Positions 1 through 8,294 of a stretch of 64,000 nt of DNA are shown one piece after another. Source of the DNA: Chlorobiota bacterium (GTDB lineage Bacteria > Bacteroidota > Bacteroidia > Bacteroidales > F082); contig JAUVKF010000002.1 of assembly GCA_030596395.1 (NCBI GenBank), positions 81,872-145,871 of the forward strand. Reading direction: 5' to 3'. Position 1 is the stretch's first letter. Each line of letters opens with the position of its first letter. The position numbers and the translations under genes are program-made. Under the pieces are notes generated by a model that saw only the letters and a list, made by a program, of their open reading frames with translations, made no database searches and was not told the origin of the DNA.

Positions 1-1
1 G

Positions 2-190
2 GTAATGGCCAATGTACATTATACACCACTTCATCGAAACAGCTATTATGCTCATTTAGGAACTGATAATGACTTTCCAGGGTCAATGAAGTTTTTCAGT
101 AGATTAATTCGTTTACCTATATATCCTTCCCTTACACAGAAAGAAAGAGAAAACGTAGTTAAGGCTGTTAATAAAGTATTTAATAATTAA
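2..190 (+). CDS. DegT/DnrJ/EryC1-type sugar aminotransferase, C-terminal end (5' truncated by window)
   Basis: The frame is open from base 2, so the gene begins outside the window; the ATG at 5 is internal. The 62 visible residues match the C-terminal end of PLP-dependent nucleotide-sugar aminotransferases: a VHYTPLH strand (the usual hYxPLH element near the substrate) followed by RLPIYPSLT and a final helix. The complete homologue at 3484 ends with the same CLPIYPELT element. The PLP lysine is not visible, so the substrate cannot be named; 4-amino-4-deoxy or 3-amino sugars are both possible. It lies three bases before a hexapeptide acyltransferase, the usual partner that N-acylates the amino sugar. 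Confidence 0.8.
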   Translation, partial: VMANVHYTPLHRNSYYAHLGTDNDFPGSMKFFSRLIRLPIYPSLTQKERENVVKAVNKVFNN

Positions 191-193
191 TTT

Positions 194-766
194 ATGTTCA
201 AATTAGTTATTTGGTGGATTGAAGATTGCATCTGGAATATTAAGTGCCGATACAATTATTGGTTACATGGGCCTTATGGTTTGGCAAAAGTTGTTGAGAA
301 AATGCCATTTAGATATGTAATTAAATATTTAAAAAAATATGGAGCAACTATTGGAGAAAATTGCAATATTGAAAGAGGATTAATAATTCACAGACCTAAT
401 CTTAACAAACCATTTAAAAACTTAATATTAGGTAATAACATCTATGTTGGGCATAATTTATTAATTGATCTTTCGGCAGAATTTACTATGGAAAATAATA
501 CGGCTTTTGGAGCTAATTGTCAGGTTTGGACACATACAGGTGATTATAAATATAATCTAAATGATAAGAAAGATTATCATGAAATTGTTAAACCTGTGGT
601 AATTAAAGAAGGAACGGTTTGTTATTCAGGTGTCATTATTAGACAAGGCTGCATACTTGGTGAATTTTCTAGGATTGGTGCTGGTTCGGTTGTAATAAAA
701 GATGTTAACCCTAGAACATTTGTGGCAGGTCTTCCTGCTAAAGAAATAAAAAAGAGAGAATTGTAA
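194..766 (+). CDS. Left-handed beta-helix (hexapeptide repeat) acyltransferase
   Basis: This 190-residue protein has the imperfect hexapeptide periodicity of the LbH acyltransferase family (serine acetyltransferase/WcaF/maltose O-acetyltransferase type). Visible elements are IGENCNIERGLII, LGNNIYVGHNLLID, the His-bearing WTHTGDY loop where the catalytic His usually lies, and the C-terminal VAGLPAKEIKKR cap. The family moves an acetyl group from acetyl-CoA to a sugar hydroxyl or amino group in the cytoplasm. Its place directly after an aminotransferase end suggests either N-acetylation of the new amino sugar or O-acetylation of the repeat unit; sequence alone does not decide. The first 60 residues are helical and unlike the repeat region. 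Confidence 0.82.
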   Translation: MFKLVIWWIEDCIWNIKCRYNYWLHGPYGLAKVVEKMPFRYVIKYLKKYGATIGENCNIERGLIIHRPNLNKPFKNLILGNNIYVGHNLLIDLSAEFTMENNTAFGANCQVWTHTGDYKYNLNDKKDYHEIVKPVVIKEGTVCYSGVIIRQGCILGEFSRIGAGSVVIKDVNPRTFVAGLPAKEIKKREL

Positions 767-791
767 TTTAGAATTATCAATATAGTATTGA

Positions 792-887
792 ATTTTAACT
801 ACAAATTTTGGCAATAAAAATGTAAAACTTTCAACTTTTGTTGCTGGATCTCCCGCTAAAGTAAGGCTTAAAAAGAACATGAGTTAA
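792..887 (+). pseudogene. Remnant: C-terminal end of a second hexapeptide acyltransferase
   Basis: Between two intact genes a frame closed by TAA at 885-887 encodes a tail with the motif FVAGSPAKVRLKK. That is the standard C-terminal cap of hexapeptide acyltransferases, similar to VAGLPAKEIKKR at the end of the preceding gene. The frame is closed upstream by TGA at 789-791 and has no beta-helix repeats, so only the last ~30 codons of a former gene remain. It is either a deleted neighbour or a leftover from a recombination that swapped the upstream acyltransferase. Confidence 0.6.
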
Positions 888-980
888 AGCGGAATATTTG
901 CACTAAAAGAAAAAAACCAATTAATGTTCTTTCATGTGCATTTATGCAAATAAATAGAAATAACTATTAAATACAATATT

Positions 981-1910
981 GTGAACAGTATTATTGTAAG
1001 AATAACTAATGGTCTGGGAAACCAGATGTTTCAATATGCTTTAGGTCGAAAACTTTCTCTAATAAATGATTGTCCATTAAAACTCGATTTTTCAGAATAT
1101 GATAACGACAACAACAGAAATCATGAAGGAATTGAACTTAATCTTTATAGATTTAATATTAACGGTGAAATTGCCGCAATCAGCGAAATAAATGGACTCA
1201 TACCCGAAAAGAAAAGAATTGAAAACAAAATAATCAGATCATTAACCAACAGGTATAAAAAACAAGTAGGTAAATATACCTTCCATAAGAAGAATTATAT
1301 TGAAGACAAATGGAAGGGGAATTTAAATATTTTAAAAGCAAAGCCCCCTCTATATCTTAACGGCGGTTGGTTTCACTACAATTATTTTCAAGACATCAGG
1401 GATGTTTTAGTGAAAGACCTGACATTAAAAGATGAATTAAAAAATAATTATTTTTCCGAAATATTGAGCGCAATAAAAGAATCAGAAAATTCTATCGGCA
1501 TTCATTTTCGAAGAAAATATGCGCTTTATCCGAATACGAAACGTGTTTTTGGAGTATTGGATCTTGACTATTATTATAGAGGAATTGAATATTTAAACCA
1601 GCAATTTGGGAACTTAGAATTATTTGTATTTGCAGATGATATAAAGTGGGTAAAAGAAAACTTTAAACCCAACCAAAAAATGACAATCATTGAACGCTCT
1701 GAATATTTGACAGATTCACATGATTGGGAATTGTTAAAAAATTGTAAGCATCAAATCATTTCAAACAGTACATTCAGTTGGTGGGCCGCATATTTAAATT
1801 CAAATATTAATAAAAATGTACTCTTTCCAAGAATTTGGTATAAAGATCCAAAACGTCAAAAACGCCACGAAAAAAGAAAACCCATTTCAACCAACTGGAT
1901 TAAAATCTGA
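981..1910 (+). CDS. GT11 family alpha-1,2-fucosyltransferase-like glycosyltransferase
   Basis: The 309-residue protein opens with the GT11 signature NGLGNQMFQYALGR (residues 10-23). It has the central strand IGIHFRR (172-178) and the C-terminal pair CKHQIISNS / FSWWAAYL, all hallmarks of bacterial alpha-1,2-fucosyltransferases (FutC/WbsJ type), which transfer fucose from GDP-fucose to a galactose-type acceptor. The canonical HxRRxDY is altered: RR is kept but the following Asp is missing (RRKYA), so donor use may differ. The start is GTG at 981, placed so that the protein begins right at the conserved N-terminal strand. No GDP-fucose synthesis genes are in the window. Confidence 0.85.
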   Translation: MNSIIVRITNGLGNQMFQYALGRKLSLINDCPLKLDFSEYDNDNNRNHEGIELNLYRFNINGEIAAISEINGLIPEKKRIENKIIRSLTNRYKKQVGKYTFHKKNYIEDKWKGNLNILKAKPPLYLNGGWFHYNYFQDIRDVLVKDLTLKDELKNNYFSEILSAIKESENSIGIHFRRKYALYPNTKRVFGVLDLDYYYRGIEYLNQQFGNLELFVFADDIKWVKENFKPNQKMTIIERSEYLTDSHDWELLKNCKHQIISNSTFSWWAAYLNSNINKNVLFPRIWYKDPKRQKRHEKRKPISTNWIKI

Positions 1911-2008
1911 TTAGCACAGAATTGGTTAGTTTAAGTTATTGAATTCGAACAGTTTTTTCGAGAACTCTAATTCAAATTTTTTAAGAACTCAACTCAAAAG
2001 GTTTATTC

Positions 2009-3385
2009 TTGGTCAAAAAAATTAATAAGTTCAATATTTTATATTTCAGAAACTTTTTCGTTAAAGGAAATCAACGGACTTTAAGAGCGAAAAAGAACAT
2101 TCTGGTTTCTTTTATTTCAAAGGTCGCATCAATTCTGATCAGCTTTCTAATTGTTCCATTAACTTTAGGTTATGTTGGAAAGGTAGAATATGGTATTTGG
2201 ATGACGATATCTTCCATAATACACTGGTTTGCATTTTTTGATATAGGACTGGGAAACGGACTAAGAAACAAACTTGCGGAAGCATTAGCAAAGGGTGAAA
2301 AAGAAACGGCAAGGATTTATATAAGTTCCACATTTGCCCTTATCGCCAGTATCGCCTCCCTCATGTTTATTGGGTTTTTTATTGCAGCAAATTTCATTTC
2401 ATGGAATTCAGCATTAAATACTGATGTAGTTCCAAATAATGAATTGTTTAATATTGTAGTAACGGTATTTTTCTTTTTTTGCATTGGTTTTGTAATGAAG
2501 ATTCTTTCATCGATATTACAGGCCATGCAGAAATATGCCATCAATAATATACTTGCAGTGATTGCTCAGTTGCTTGGACTTATTGCAATCTTTATTCTAG
2601 TAAAAACAACCAATGGATCTTTATTTTATTTATGTCTTGTATATGGAAGTAAGTCAGCAATTGTTTTTTTATTAGCAAGTTTTTTTCTATTTTCTAGTTC
2701 ATTAAAAGATCTTCGTCCTAGAATTAGATACATCAACATAAAGAAAGCAATACCATTAATGAATCTTGGAATTTGGTTTTTTATCAATCAAATTTTATAT
2801 TTAATTACGACTCAAATATCAGTTATTTTGGTTGTTCAGTTTTTTGGTCCAGAGGAGGTGACAATTTTTAATCTTGCCAAAAGATATATGTCAATAGCCC
2901 CAATGCTATATGTTATGGTTTTAACACCCTTTCTCTCAGCATTTACAGAAGCCTATACAAAAAAAGAATACGGATGGATAAAATCTACAATTAGACAAAT
3001 TAATTATATCTGGATAATTTCCTCGATCGGTATACTTGTGTTAATGTTTAGTTATAAATTATTCTTTTTATTTTGGGTGGGAGATGAAATTATTGTTCCT
3101 ACATTACTGATTATTACACTTGGGGTATCAAGTATATTAGGAACATGGTCATCAACATTTACTTTGTTTTTAAATGGAATAGGTAAAATCAAACTTCAAT
3201 TTTATGTAGGTATTATTTGGGCAACCTTGTATATTCCATTAACCTACTTCTTTTACAAATTAAATTTTGGATTATCAAGTTTAGTCATTCCCCAAATTAT
3301 TTATGCTGTTGTTGGTGCGTTTATTTTTACAATTCAATATAAAAAAGTTATTGGCAAAACCGCTACCGGTGTATGGATAAAATAG
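2009..3385 (+). CDS. wzx: Wzx-type O-unit flippase (polysaccharide transporter, MOP superfamily)
   Basis: A 458-residue integral membrane protein, hydrophobic throughout, that starts (TTG) with a short basic N-terminus. It then shows the first-helix pattern of the PST/Wzx family (VPLTLGYVGKVEYGIWMTISS). About a dozen helices are expected. The protein should flip lipid-linked repeat units across the inner membrane for polymerisation. It is the flippase of locus A; a second one lies at 33505. The protein is slightly longer than many Wzx proteins because of the ~28-residue cytoplasmic N-terminal extension; a later start is possible, but the TTG gives the longest good frame. Confidence 0.88.
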   Translation: MVKKINKFNILYFRNFFVKGNQRTLRAKKNILVSFISKVASILISFLIVPLTLGYVGKVEYGIWMTISSIIHWFAFFDIGLGNGLRNKLAEALAKGEKETARIYISSTFALIASIASLMFIGFFIAANFISWNSALNTDVVPNNELFNIVVTVFFFFCIGFVMKILSSILQAMQKYAINNILAVIAQLLGLIAIFILVKTTNGSLFYLCLVYGSKSAIVFLLASFFLFSSSLKDLRPRIRYINIKKAIPLMNLGIWFFINQILYLITTQISVILVVQFFGPEEVTIFNLAKRYMSIAPMLYVMVLTPFLSAFTEAYTKKEYGWIKSTIRQINYIWIISSIGILVLMFSYKLFFLFWVGDEIIVPTLLIITLGVSSILGTWSSTFTLFLNGIGKIKLQFYVGIIWATLYIPLTYFFYKLNFGLSSLVIPQIIYAVVGAFIFTIQYKKVIGKTATGVWIK

Positions 3386-3483
3386 ATGACGAGTTTGTTC
3401 AACGCTTACAAAATCACATATTGTCGAATCTAGTTTAAAAGACAAAAATTTAATTAGATAAACTACACATAATATAGTTAATC

Positions 3484-4614
3484 ATGAAGAGATTAAATAA
3501 AATTGTAAATGTTACGCAACCTTCATTACCTGATTTGGATGAATTTATTATATATCTGCGGGAAATCTGGAACAGCAAACAATTAACAAACAATGGCAGC
3601 TTTCACCAGGAATTTGAAAAACAGCTGGCTGATTTCCTGGGAGTAAAATACATTTCACTATTTGCAAATGGTACCCTTGCACTAATTTCAGCTTTGCAGG
3701 TATTAAGAATTTCAGGAGAAGTAATAACAACACCTTATTCATTTGTTGCCACAACACATTCGCTTTGGTGGAACGGAATCAAGCCTGTTTTTGTTGATAT
3801 TGATCCGGAGAGTAAAAACTTAGATCCGTTAAAGATAGAAGCTGCCATAACTCCAAGAACAACTGCTATCCTACCAGTTCATGTTTATGGTAATCCATGT
3901 GCTGTTGATGAGATACAGAAAATCGGAGATATCTATGGCATAAAAGTAATCTATGATGCCGCTCATGCATTCGGGGTAACCCTTAACGGTGATTCGTTGC
4001 TTAACTTCGGAGATTTGTCCATATTGAGTTTTCATGCAACTAAAACGTTCAACACTATTGAAGGTGGAGCAATAGTGTGTCATGATGAAAACACTAAGAA
4101 AAGGATAGATTTCTTAAAGAATTTTGGTTTTGCTGATGAAGTAACAGTTGTGGCTCCGGGAATTAATGCCAAAATGAATGAGATTCAGGCCGCATACGGT
4201 TTGTTACAAATGAATTCTTTCAGAAACCAAGTAATAAAAAGAAAAGAAATAGCAAATATTTATCGAAGCTTATTGCAAGATGTTAAAGGAATTTCATATC
4301 ATGAAGATATTAAAAACGTAAAACACAATTATTCATATTTTCCAATTTTTATTGATGAAGATGAGTTCGGAATATCACGTGATGAATTATATTTCAAATT
4401 GAGGGAAAAAAATATTTACGGAAGAAGGTACTTTTATCCCTTGATAAGTGAATTCCCTGCATACAGAGGATTAGCATCAGCCGATTCTGAAAAACTACCA
4501 ATCGCAGAGCGCGTAGCCAAACAAGTAATTTGTTTGCCAATTTATCCAGAATTAACTTTGCAGACTGTCGAAACTATAGTGAACCACCTAAAGGGATTAT
4601 CGTTGTCATTCTGA
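3484..4614 (+). CDS. DegT/DnrJ/EryC1 nucleotide-sugar aminotransferase (VioA/FdtB-like)
   Basis: A complete 376-residue PLP enzyme of the sugar aminotransferase family. The active-site sequence SFHATKTFNTIEGG places the Schiff-base lysine at Lys187, and the cofactor-binding Asp-Ala-Ala-His motif is at residues 158-161. The phosphate loop lies in FANGTLAL near residue 60. The SFHATK-FNT-EGG form is typical of dTDP-4-amino- and 3-amino-6-deoxyhexose transaminases such as VioA and FdtB; the exact sugar is inferred, not proven. No dTDP-sugar dehydratase is in the window, so its ketosugar must come from elsewhere or from the FnlA-type product. It stands between a flippase and a GT2 gene with ~100-base gaps on both sides. 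Confidence 0.88.
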   Translation: MKRLNKIVNVTQPSLPDLDEFIIYLREIWNSKQLTNNGSFHQEFEKQLADFLGVKYISLFANGTLALISALQVLRISGEVITTPYSFVATTHSLWWNGIKPVFVDIDPESKNLDPLKIEAAITPRTTAILPVHVYGNPCAVDEIQKIGDIYGIKVIYDAAHAFGVTLNGDSLLNFGDLSILSFHATKTFNTIEGGAIVCHDENTKKRIDFLKNFGFADEVTVVAPGINAKMNEIQAAYGLLQMNSFRNQVIKRKEIANIYRSLLQDVKGISYHEDIKNVKHNYSYFPIFIDEDEFGISRDELYFKLREKNIYGRRYFYPLISEFPAYRGLASADSEKLPIAERVAKQVICLPIYPELTLQTVETIVNHLKGLSLSF

Positions 4615-4714
4615 CCAAAAGTAAAGTGATTAAAATACTACCTAAGATTAGCTTTGAATTTATAAATCACCAAATACATAAATCGATATTTTTTATCGTA
4701 TAATAAACTAATAT

Positions 4715-5587
4715 ATGACTAATACTAATTCACCATTAGTAAGTGTTATCTCACTTGTATACAACCATGAAGCCTTCATTGAAAAGGCGATCGAAAGTTG
4801 GCTAATGCAAAAAACAAAATTTGATTTTGAGATAATAATTGGTGAGGATAATTCCACCGATGGTACCCGGAAAAAAGTGTTTGATTATGCTAAAAAACAC
4901 CCTGATATAATCCGGGTAATTACCTCTGATTCAAATGTAGGTATGCGTGAAAATTCAGTTAGGGCAAAAAAAGCTTCCAGGGGAAAATACATCGCGCTTT
5001 GCGAAGGCGATGATTACTGGATTGACCCGTTGAAATTGCAGAAACAGGTTGATTTCATGGAAGCAAATCCAGATTTTTCATTATGTTTTCACGATGCTAT
5101 TGTATTAATGGATAATAAGTCAAGGCAGCCAAATTATTTCTGCACTAAAGACCAAAAAGAAATAACTACAACAGAAGACGTTATAAAAGGATGGTACATT
5201 CCAACAGCCAGCATGCTAATGAAAAGAGACCATATAATAGAATCACCAGAATGGTTTAAAAATGTTTACAATGGTGATTGGGCAACACAGTTAATTCTTT
5301 CTACTAAAGGCAAAATCAAATATATTGATGATTTAATGTCAGTTTATCGTAAAAATGAGGGAGGGTTATCTGGAGGCATTGGAAAAAATCACAAGTACGT
5401 TGGAATGAAGAAAATAGAATTGCTATTAAATTTTAATGAATATACGGATAAAAAGTTTGACCGCTTAATAAAAAACAGGATAATTGAGATCGAAAAAAAC
5501 ATTAAAGACTACAAAGACAGAAAAAAAAGCAAACTTATGTTTTGGATAATGCACCCAAAAAGATTCATTAAAAAGCATATTTCATAA
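4715..5587 (+). CDS. GT2 family glycosyltransferase
   Basis: A 290-residue inverting GT-A transferase. The N-terminal nucleotide-binding strand VSVISLVYNHE is followed by GEDNSTDGT near residue 45 and the metal-binding CEGDDYWIDP motif near residue 96. The acceptor side ends with a short basic helix rich in Lys and Arg (residues 255-290) that probably lies on the membrane. It resembles the family that adds sugars with a beta linkage to lipid-linked oligosaccharides; donor and acceptor cannot be told from sequence. The next gene (polymerase) starts 15 bases downstream, so the two are probably cotranscribed. Confidence 0.88.
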   Translation: MTNTNSPLVSVISLVYNHEAFIEKAIESWLMQKTKFDFEIIIGEDNSTDGTRKKVFDYAKKHPDIIRVITSDSNVGMRENSVRAKKASRGKYIALCEGDDYWIDPLKLQKQVDFMEANPDFSLCFHDAIVLMDNKSRQPNYFCTKDQKEITTTEDVIKGWYIPTASMLMKRDHIIESPEWFKNVYNGDWATQLILSTKGKIKYIDDLMSVYRKNEGGLSGGIGKNHKYVGMKKIELLLNFNEYTDKKFDRLIKNRIIEIEKNIKDYKDRKKSKLMFWIMHPKRFIKKHIS

Positions 5588-5602
5588 TCTAAACCTAAAG
5601 TA

Positions 5603-6853
5603 TTGAAACTACAAATAAAGCATAGTAATGTCAGGGAATGGGTAAATTACATTGTAACTTACTTTCTAATCGCTTTTTCAGGGATACCCTTTTTCGATAC
5701 CAATAAAAATGTTCGTGCACTTTTTTTTCTGGTAATAGCGGCGCTGTTTTTCTATTACAAAAAGAAATTTGATAAAAGGATTCTTTTCATTATCGTAATT
5801 GTAGCGGCTTTGGCATTTACGCAATTGTTTATTTGGGGAGGAGCCTTATTTACCATTGCAACACTAATTGCTTTTTTAGTATTAACACCATATTTTGGAA
5901 TTAAAATATCAGGGCCACAATTTATGAAATATTATAGGGATATTATGTATGTGAGCGCAATAATAGCAATTGGGTTTTGGCTTGTTACAAATTTTGTTCC
6001 CGGGTTTCATAATATTACCTATACTATTGCTGGAAAATTAATGCCCTATACAACATACTCAATTCAGGAATCATTAATTGTTTACACTTTTGAGGATCAA
6101 CAGGTATATGGTTTTTATCGAAACCCTGGTCCATTCCACGAGCCGGGTGCATATTCTGTATTTCTGATGCTCGCCATTATTTCTGAGATTTATACTTCGA
6201 AAAAGCTAAGCACCCGACGAAACCTTGTGTTTTTTGCCAATTTAGTAACAACATTTTCAACGGCAGGATTTCTTGGGGCTTTTGTTATTTTTGGTTTCTA
6301 TGTTTTTACATCAAAGCGTATGACCATGCTGACAAAATATGCTGTATCGTTTACTATGCTGGGTCTTATAGTGGTTATGTTTACTCAATTAGATTTTTTA
6401 GGCGATAAACTAAAATCACAATTTGAAGAGCAATCGAAAAAAAGTTTACACGAAGGAACCTCGGGTAGATTTTTAGGAGCAAGAAAAGCCATGGTTTCAC
6501 TATCAAGAAACCCGTTATCAGGTCGTGGTTTGATTTCTGCTGCAAAGGCAGATATATATTCAGAAGAAGCAGCAGGATATGGATGGATCACATGGATATC
6601 TCGGCTTGGTATTATTTTTGGACCTATATACATGTTCTTTTTATACAAAACATTTAGGAATTATTCTTTGGCAAATTTGGGCGATGGCCTTTTCGGGCTA
6701 TTTGCCTTTATGGCGATGCTTGCCACATTGGCAGGCCAAAAACACACTAGTACACTTGTGTTTTTTAGTATTTTTTTGATGACCATTATTTATCCATTTG
6801 AAAATTATTACAACGAATATTATTTAAAAAATAAAACAGATGTTCACAAATAA
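5603..6853 (+). CDS. wzy: Wzy-like O-antigen/capsule polymerase
   Basis: A 416-residue polytopic membrane protein with about ten or more hydrophobic segments and one long periplasmic loop in the first half (about residues 135-185, with YRNPGPFHEPGAY). A second charged loop (GTSGRFLGARKA, near residue 285) precedes the NPLSGRGLISA segment. This layout, with RNPGxFHEPG and SGR-GA-K, is that of Wzy/O-antigen-ligase-like polymerases in this phylum. The start is TTG at 5603. The 3' end overlaps the fnlA start by 14 bases, indicating translational coupling. As the only polymerase in locus A it pairs with the flippase at 2009. Confidence 0.82.
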   Translation: MKLQIKHSNVREWVNYIVTYFLIAFSGIPFFDTNKNVRALFFLVIAALFFYYKKKFDKRILFIIVIVAALAFTQLFIWGGALFTIATLIAFLVLTPYFGIKISGPQFMKYYRDIMYVSAIIAIGFWLVTNFVPGFHNITYTIAGKLMPYTTYSIQESLIVYTFEDQQVYGFYRNPGPFHEPGAYSVFLMLAIISEIYTSKKLSTRRNLVFFANLVTTFSTAGFLGAFVIFGFYVFTSKRMTMLTKYAVSFTMLGLIVVMFTQLDFLGDKLKSQFEEQSKKSLHEGTSGRFLGARKAMVSLSRNPLSGRGLISAAKADIYSEEAAGYGWITWISRLGIIFGPIYMFFLYKTFRNYSLANLGDGLFGLFAFMAMLATLAGQKHTSTLVFFSIFLMTIIYPFENYYNEYYLKNKTDVHK

Positions 6854-7853
6854 AACTCTACTAATCACCGGAGGAACCGGATCATTTGGAAATGCTGTAC
6901 TGAACAGATTTGTAAACTCTGATTTAAAAGAGATAAGAATTTTTAGCAGGGATGAGAAGAAACAAGACGACTTAAGAAAACGGTTAAACAACCCTAAAGT
7001 AAAATTTTATTTAGGTGATGTTCGCGACCCCAGGTCAGTTAATGAAGTAGTAAAGGGTGTGGATTTCATTTTTCATGCAGCTGCGCTTAAACAAGTACCA
7101 TCCTGTGAATTTTTCCCAATACAAGCGGTTAAAACCAATATTTTAGGCACCGATAATGTTCTTGAGGCTGCCACCAGCTATAGCGTAAAAAGAGTGGTTA
7201 TTTTAAGTACTGATAAGGCGGTGTACCCAATAAACGCAATGGGTATGTCAAAAGCTTTAATGGAAAAAGTGATGGTGGCTCGATCAAGAAATGAGGGTAA
7301 TAATGGAACGGTGTTTTGTGGAACCCGCTATGGCAACGTAATGGCCAGTCGTGGTTCAGTAATTCCATTGTTTGTTAACCAACTTAAAAACGGAAAAGAG
7401 ATCACCATAACAGATCCAAACATGACAAGATTCATGATGACTTTGGAGGACGCTGTGGACCTTGTTTTGTATGCGTTTGAACATGGTGAACCTGGTGACA
7501 TGTTTATTCAAAAAGCACCCGCAGCAACAATTAAAGTCTTGGCACAAGCATTGAAAGAATTATATAAATCCGATAACAAAATTCGAATCATCGGTACGCG
7601 CCATGGTGAGAAACTGTATGAATCGCTGGTCAATCGCGAAGAAATGGCCAAAGCAATCGACATGGGTAATTACTACCGAATTCCTGCCGATACCCGCGAC
7701 CTGAACTATGAGCAATATTTCTCTGAAGGAGAGGAGGATATTTCACAAGTTGAAGAATACCACTCACACAACACCACAAGGTTGGATGTTGAGGGCACTA
7801 AAAAACTGCTTCTTAAATTGGAGTTCATCAGGCAAGATGTCAATGAGGGATAG
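6840..7853 (+). CDS. fnlA: UDP-GlcNAc 4,6-dehydratase/5-epimerase (FnlA/CapE/WbjB)
   Basis: An extended SDR of 337 residues. The NAD(P)-binding GGTGSFGNAV is at residues 11-20, AALKQVPSCE comes next, and the catalytic stretch is STDKAVYPINAMGMSKALMEK, where the usual YxxxK is replaced by MxxxK. That replacement marks inverting dehydratases of the FlaA1/CapE group. The enzyme converts UDP-GlcNAc to the 4-keto-6-deoxy L-arabino intermediate, the first step to UDP-L-FucNAc or UDP-L-QuiNAc. The presence of a cupin gene, fnlB and fnlC downstream fixes the pathway to the L-FucNAc branch. The start overlaps the polymerase gene by 14 bases. Confidence 0.92.
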   Translation: MFTNKTLLITGGTGSFGNAVLNRFVNSDLKEIRIFSRDEKKQDDLRKRLNNPKVKFYLGDVRDPRSVNEVVKGVDFIFHAAALKQVPSCEFFPIQAVKTNILGTDNVLEAATSYSVKRVVILSTDKAVYPINAMGMSKALMEKVMVARSRNEGNNGTVFCGTRYGNVMASRGSVIPLFVNQLKNGKEITITDPNMTRFMMTLEDAVDLVLYAFEHGEPGDMFIQKAPAATIKVLAQALKELYKSDNKIRIIGTRHGEKLYESLVNREEMAKAIDMGNYYRIPADTRDLNYEQYFSEGEEDISQVEEYHSHNTTRLDVEGTKKLLLKLEFIRQDVNEG

Positions 7854-7859
7854 CTACAA

Positions 7860-8294
7860 ATGAAGGAACCTTATTTAATACAGGGTGGTATTTTCAGTGA
7901 CGAACGCGGATCATTGAAATATGTCAATGATTTTACCCTGCAAAGGATTCAAAGGTTTTACACGATCACGCAATCACCTGAGTCTGGCCCAAGAGCATGG
8001 CAAGGCCATAAAACAGAGGCCAAATATTTTTATTGCCTAAAGGGGTCTTTTGCCATCAGGCTGGTTAAAATAAGTAATTGGGAAAACCCGGAAAATAATC
8101 CTGAGATTACATCATTTACACTTTCCGAATTTAAAAGTGAAATTTTAGTTATCCCGGGTGGCTATGCCAACGGTATCAAAGCCCTGGAAAAGGATTCACA
8201 GCTTCTTATTTTTTCGGAAAAAACAATAAAAGAAGCACAGGATGATGAACAAAGATTTGAAGCAGATAAATGGATAAGTTGGAAAAAAATATGA
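7860..8294 (+). CDS. RmlC/WxcM-like cupin sugar isomerase/epimerase
   Basis: A 144-residue single-domain cupin. It begins with the family strand GGIFSDERGSLKYV, has WQGHKTEAKYFYCLKGSF (metal/sugar-binding His-Glu part of cupin motif 1) and VIPGGYANGIKAL (cupin motif 2). Related proteins are sugar 3,4-ketoisomerases (FdtA/WxcM) or 3,5-epimerase-like. Sitting between fnlA and fnlB, it may assist epimerisation of the 4-keto intermediate, although FnlB carries its own cupin domain. The exact role in such clusters is not established. Its stop codon overlaps the fnlB start as ATGA. Confidence 0.78.
   Translation: MKEPYLIQGGIFSDERGSLKYVNDFTLQRIQRFYTITQSPESGPRAWQGHKTEAKYFYCLKGSFAIRLVKISNWENPENNPEITSFTLSEFKSEILVIPGGYANGIKALEKDSQLLIFSEKTIKEAQDDEQRFEADKWISWKKI

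Noticed and set aside
626..880. Minus-strand frame over the end of the first acyltransferase and the remnant
   Set aside because: The plus strand carries clear hexapeptide caps at both places; the minus frame has no similarity.
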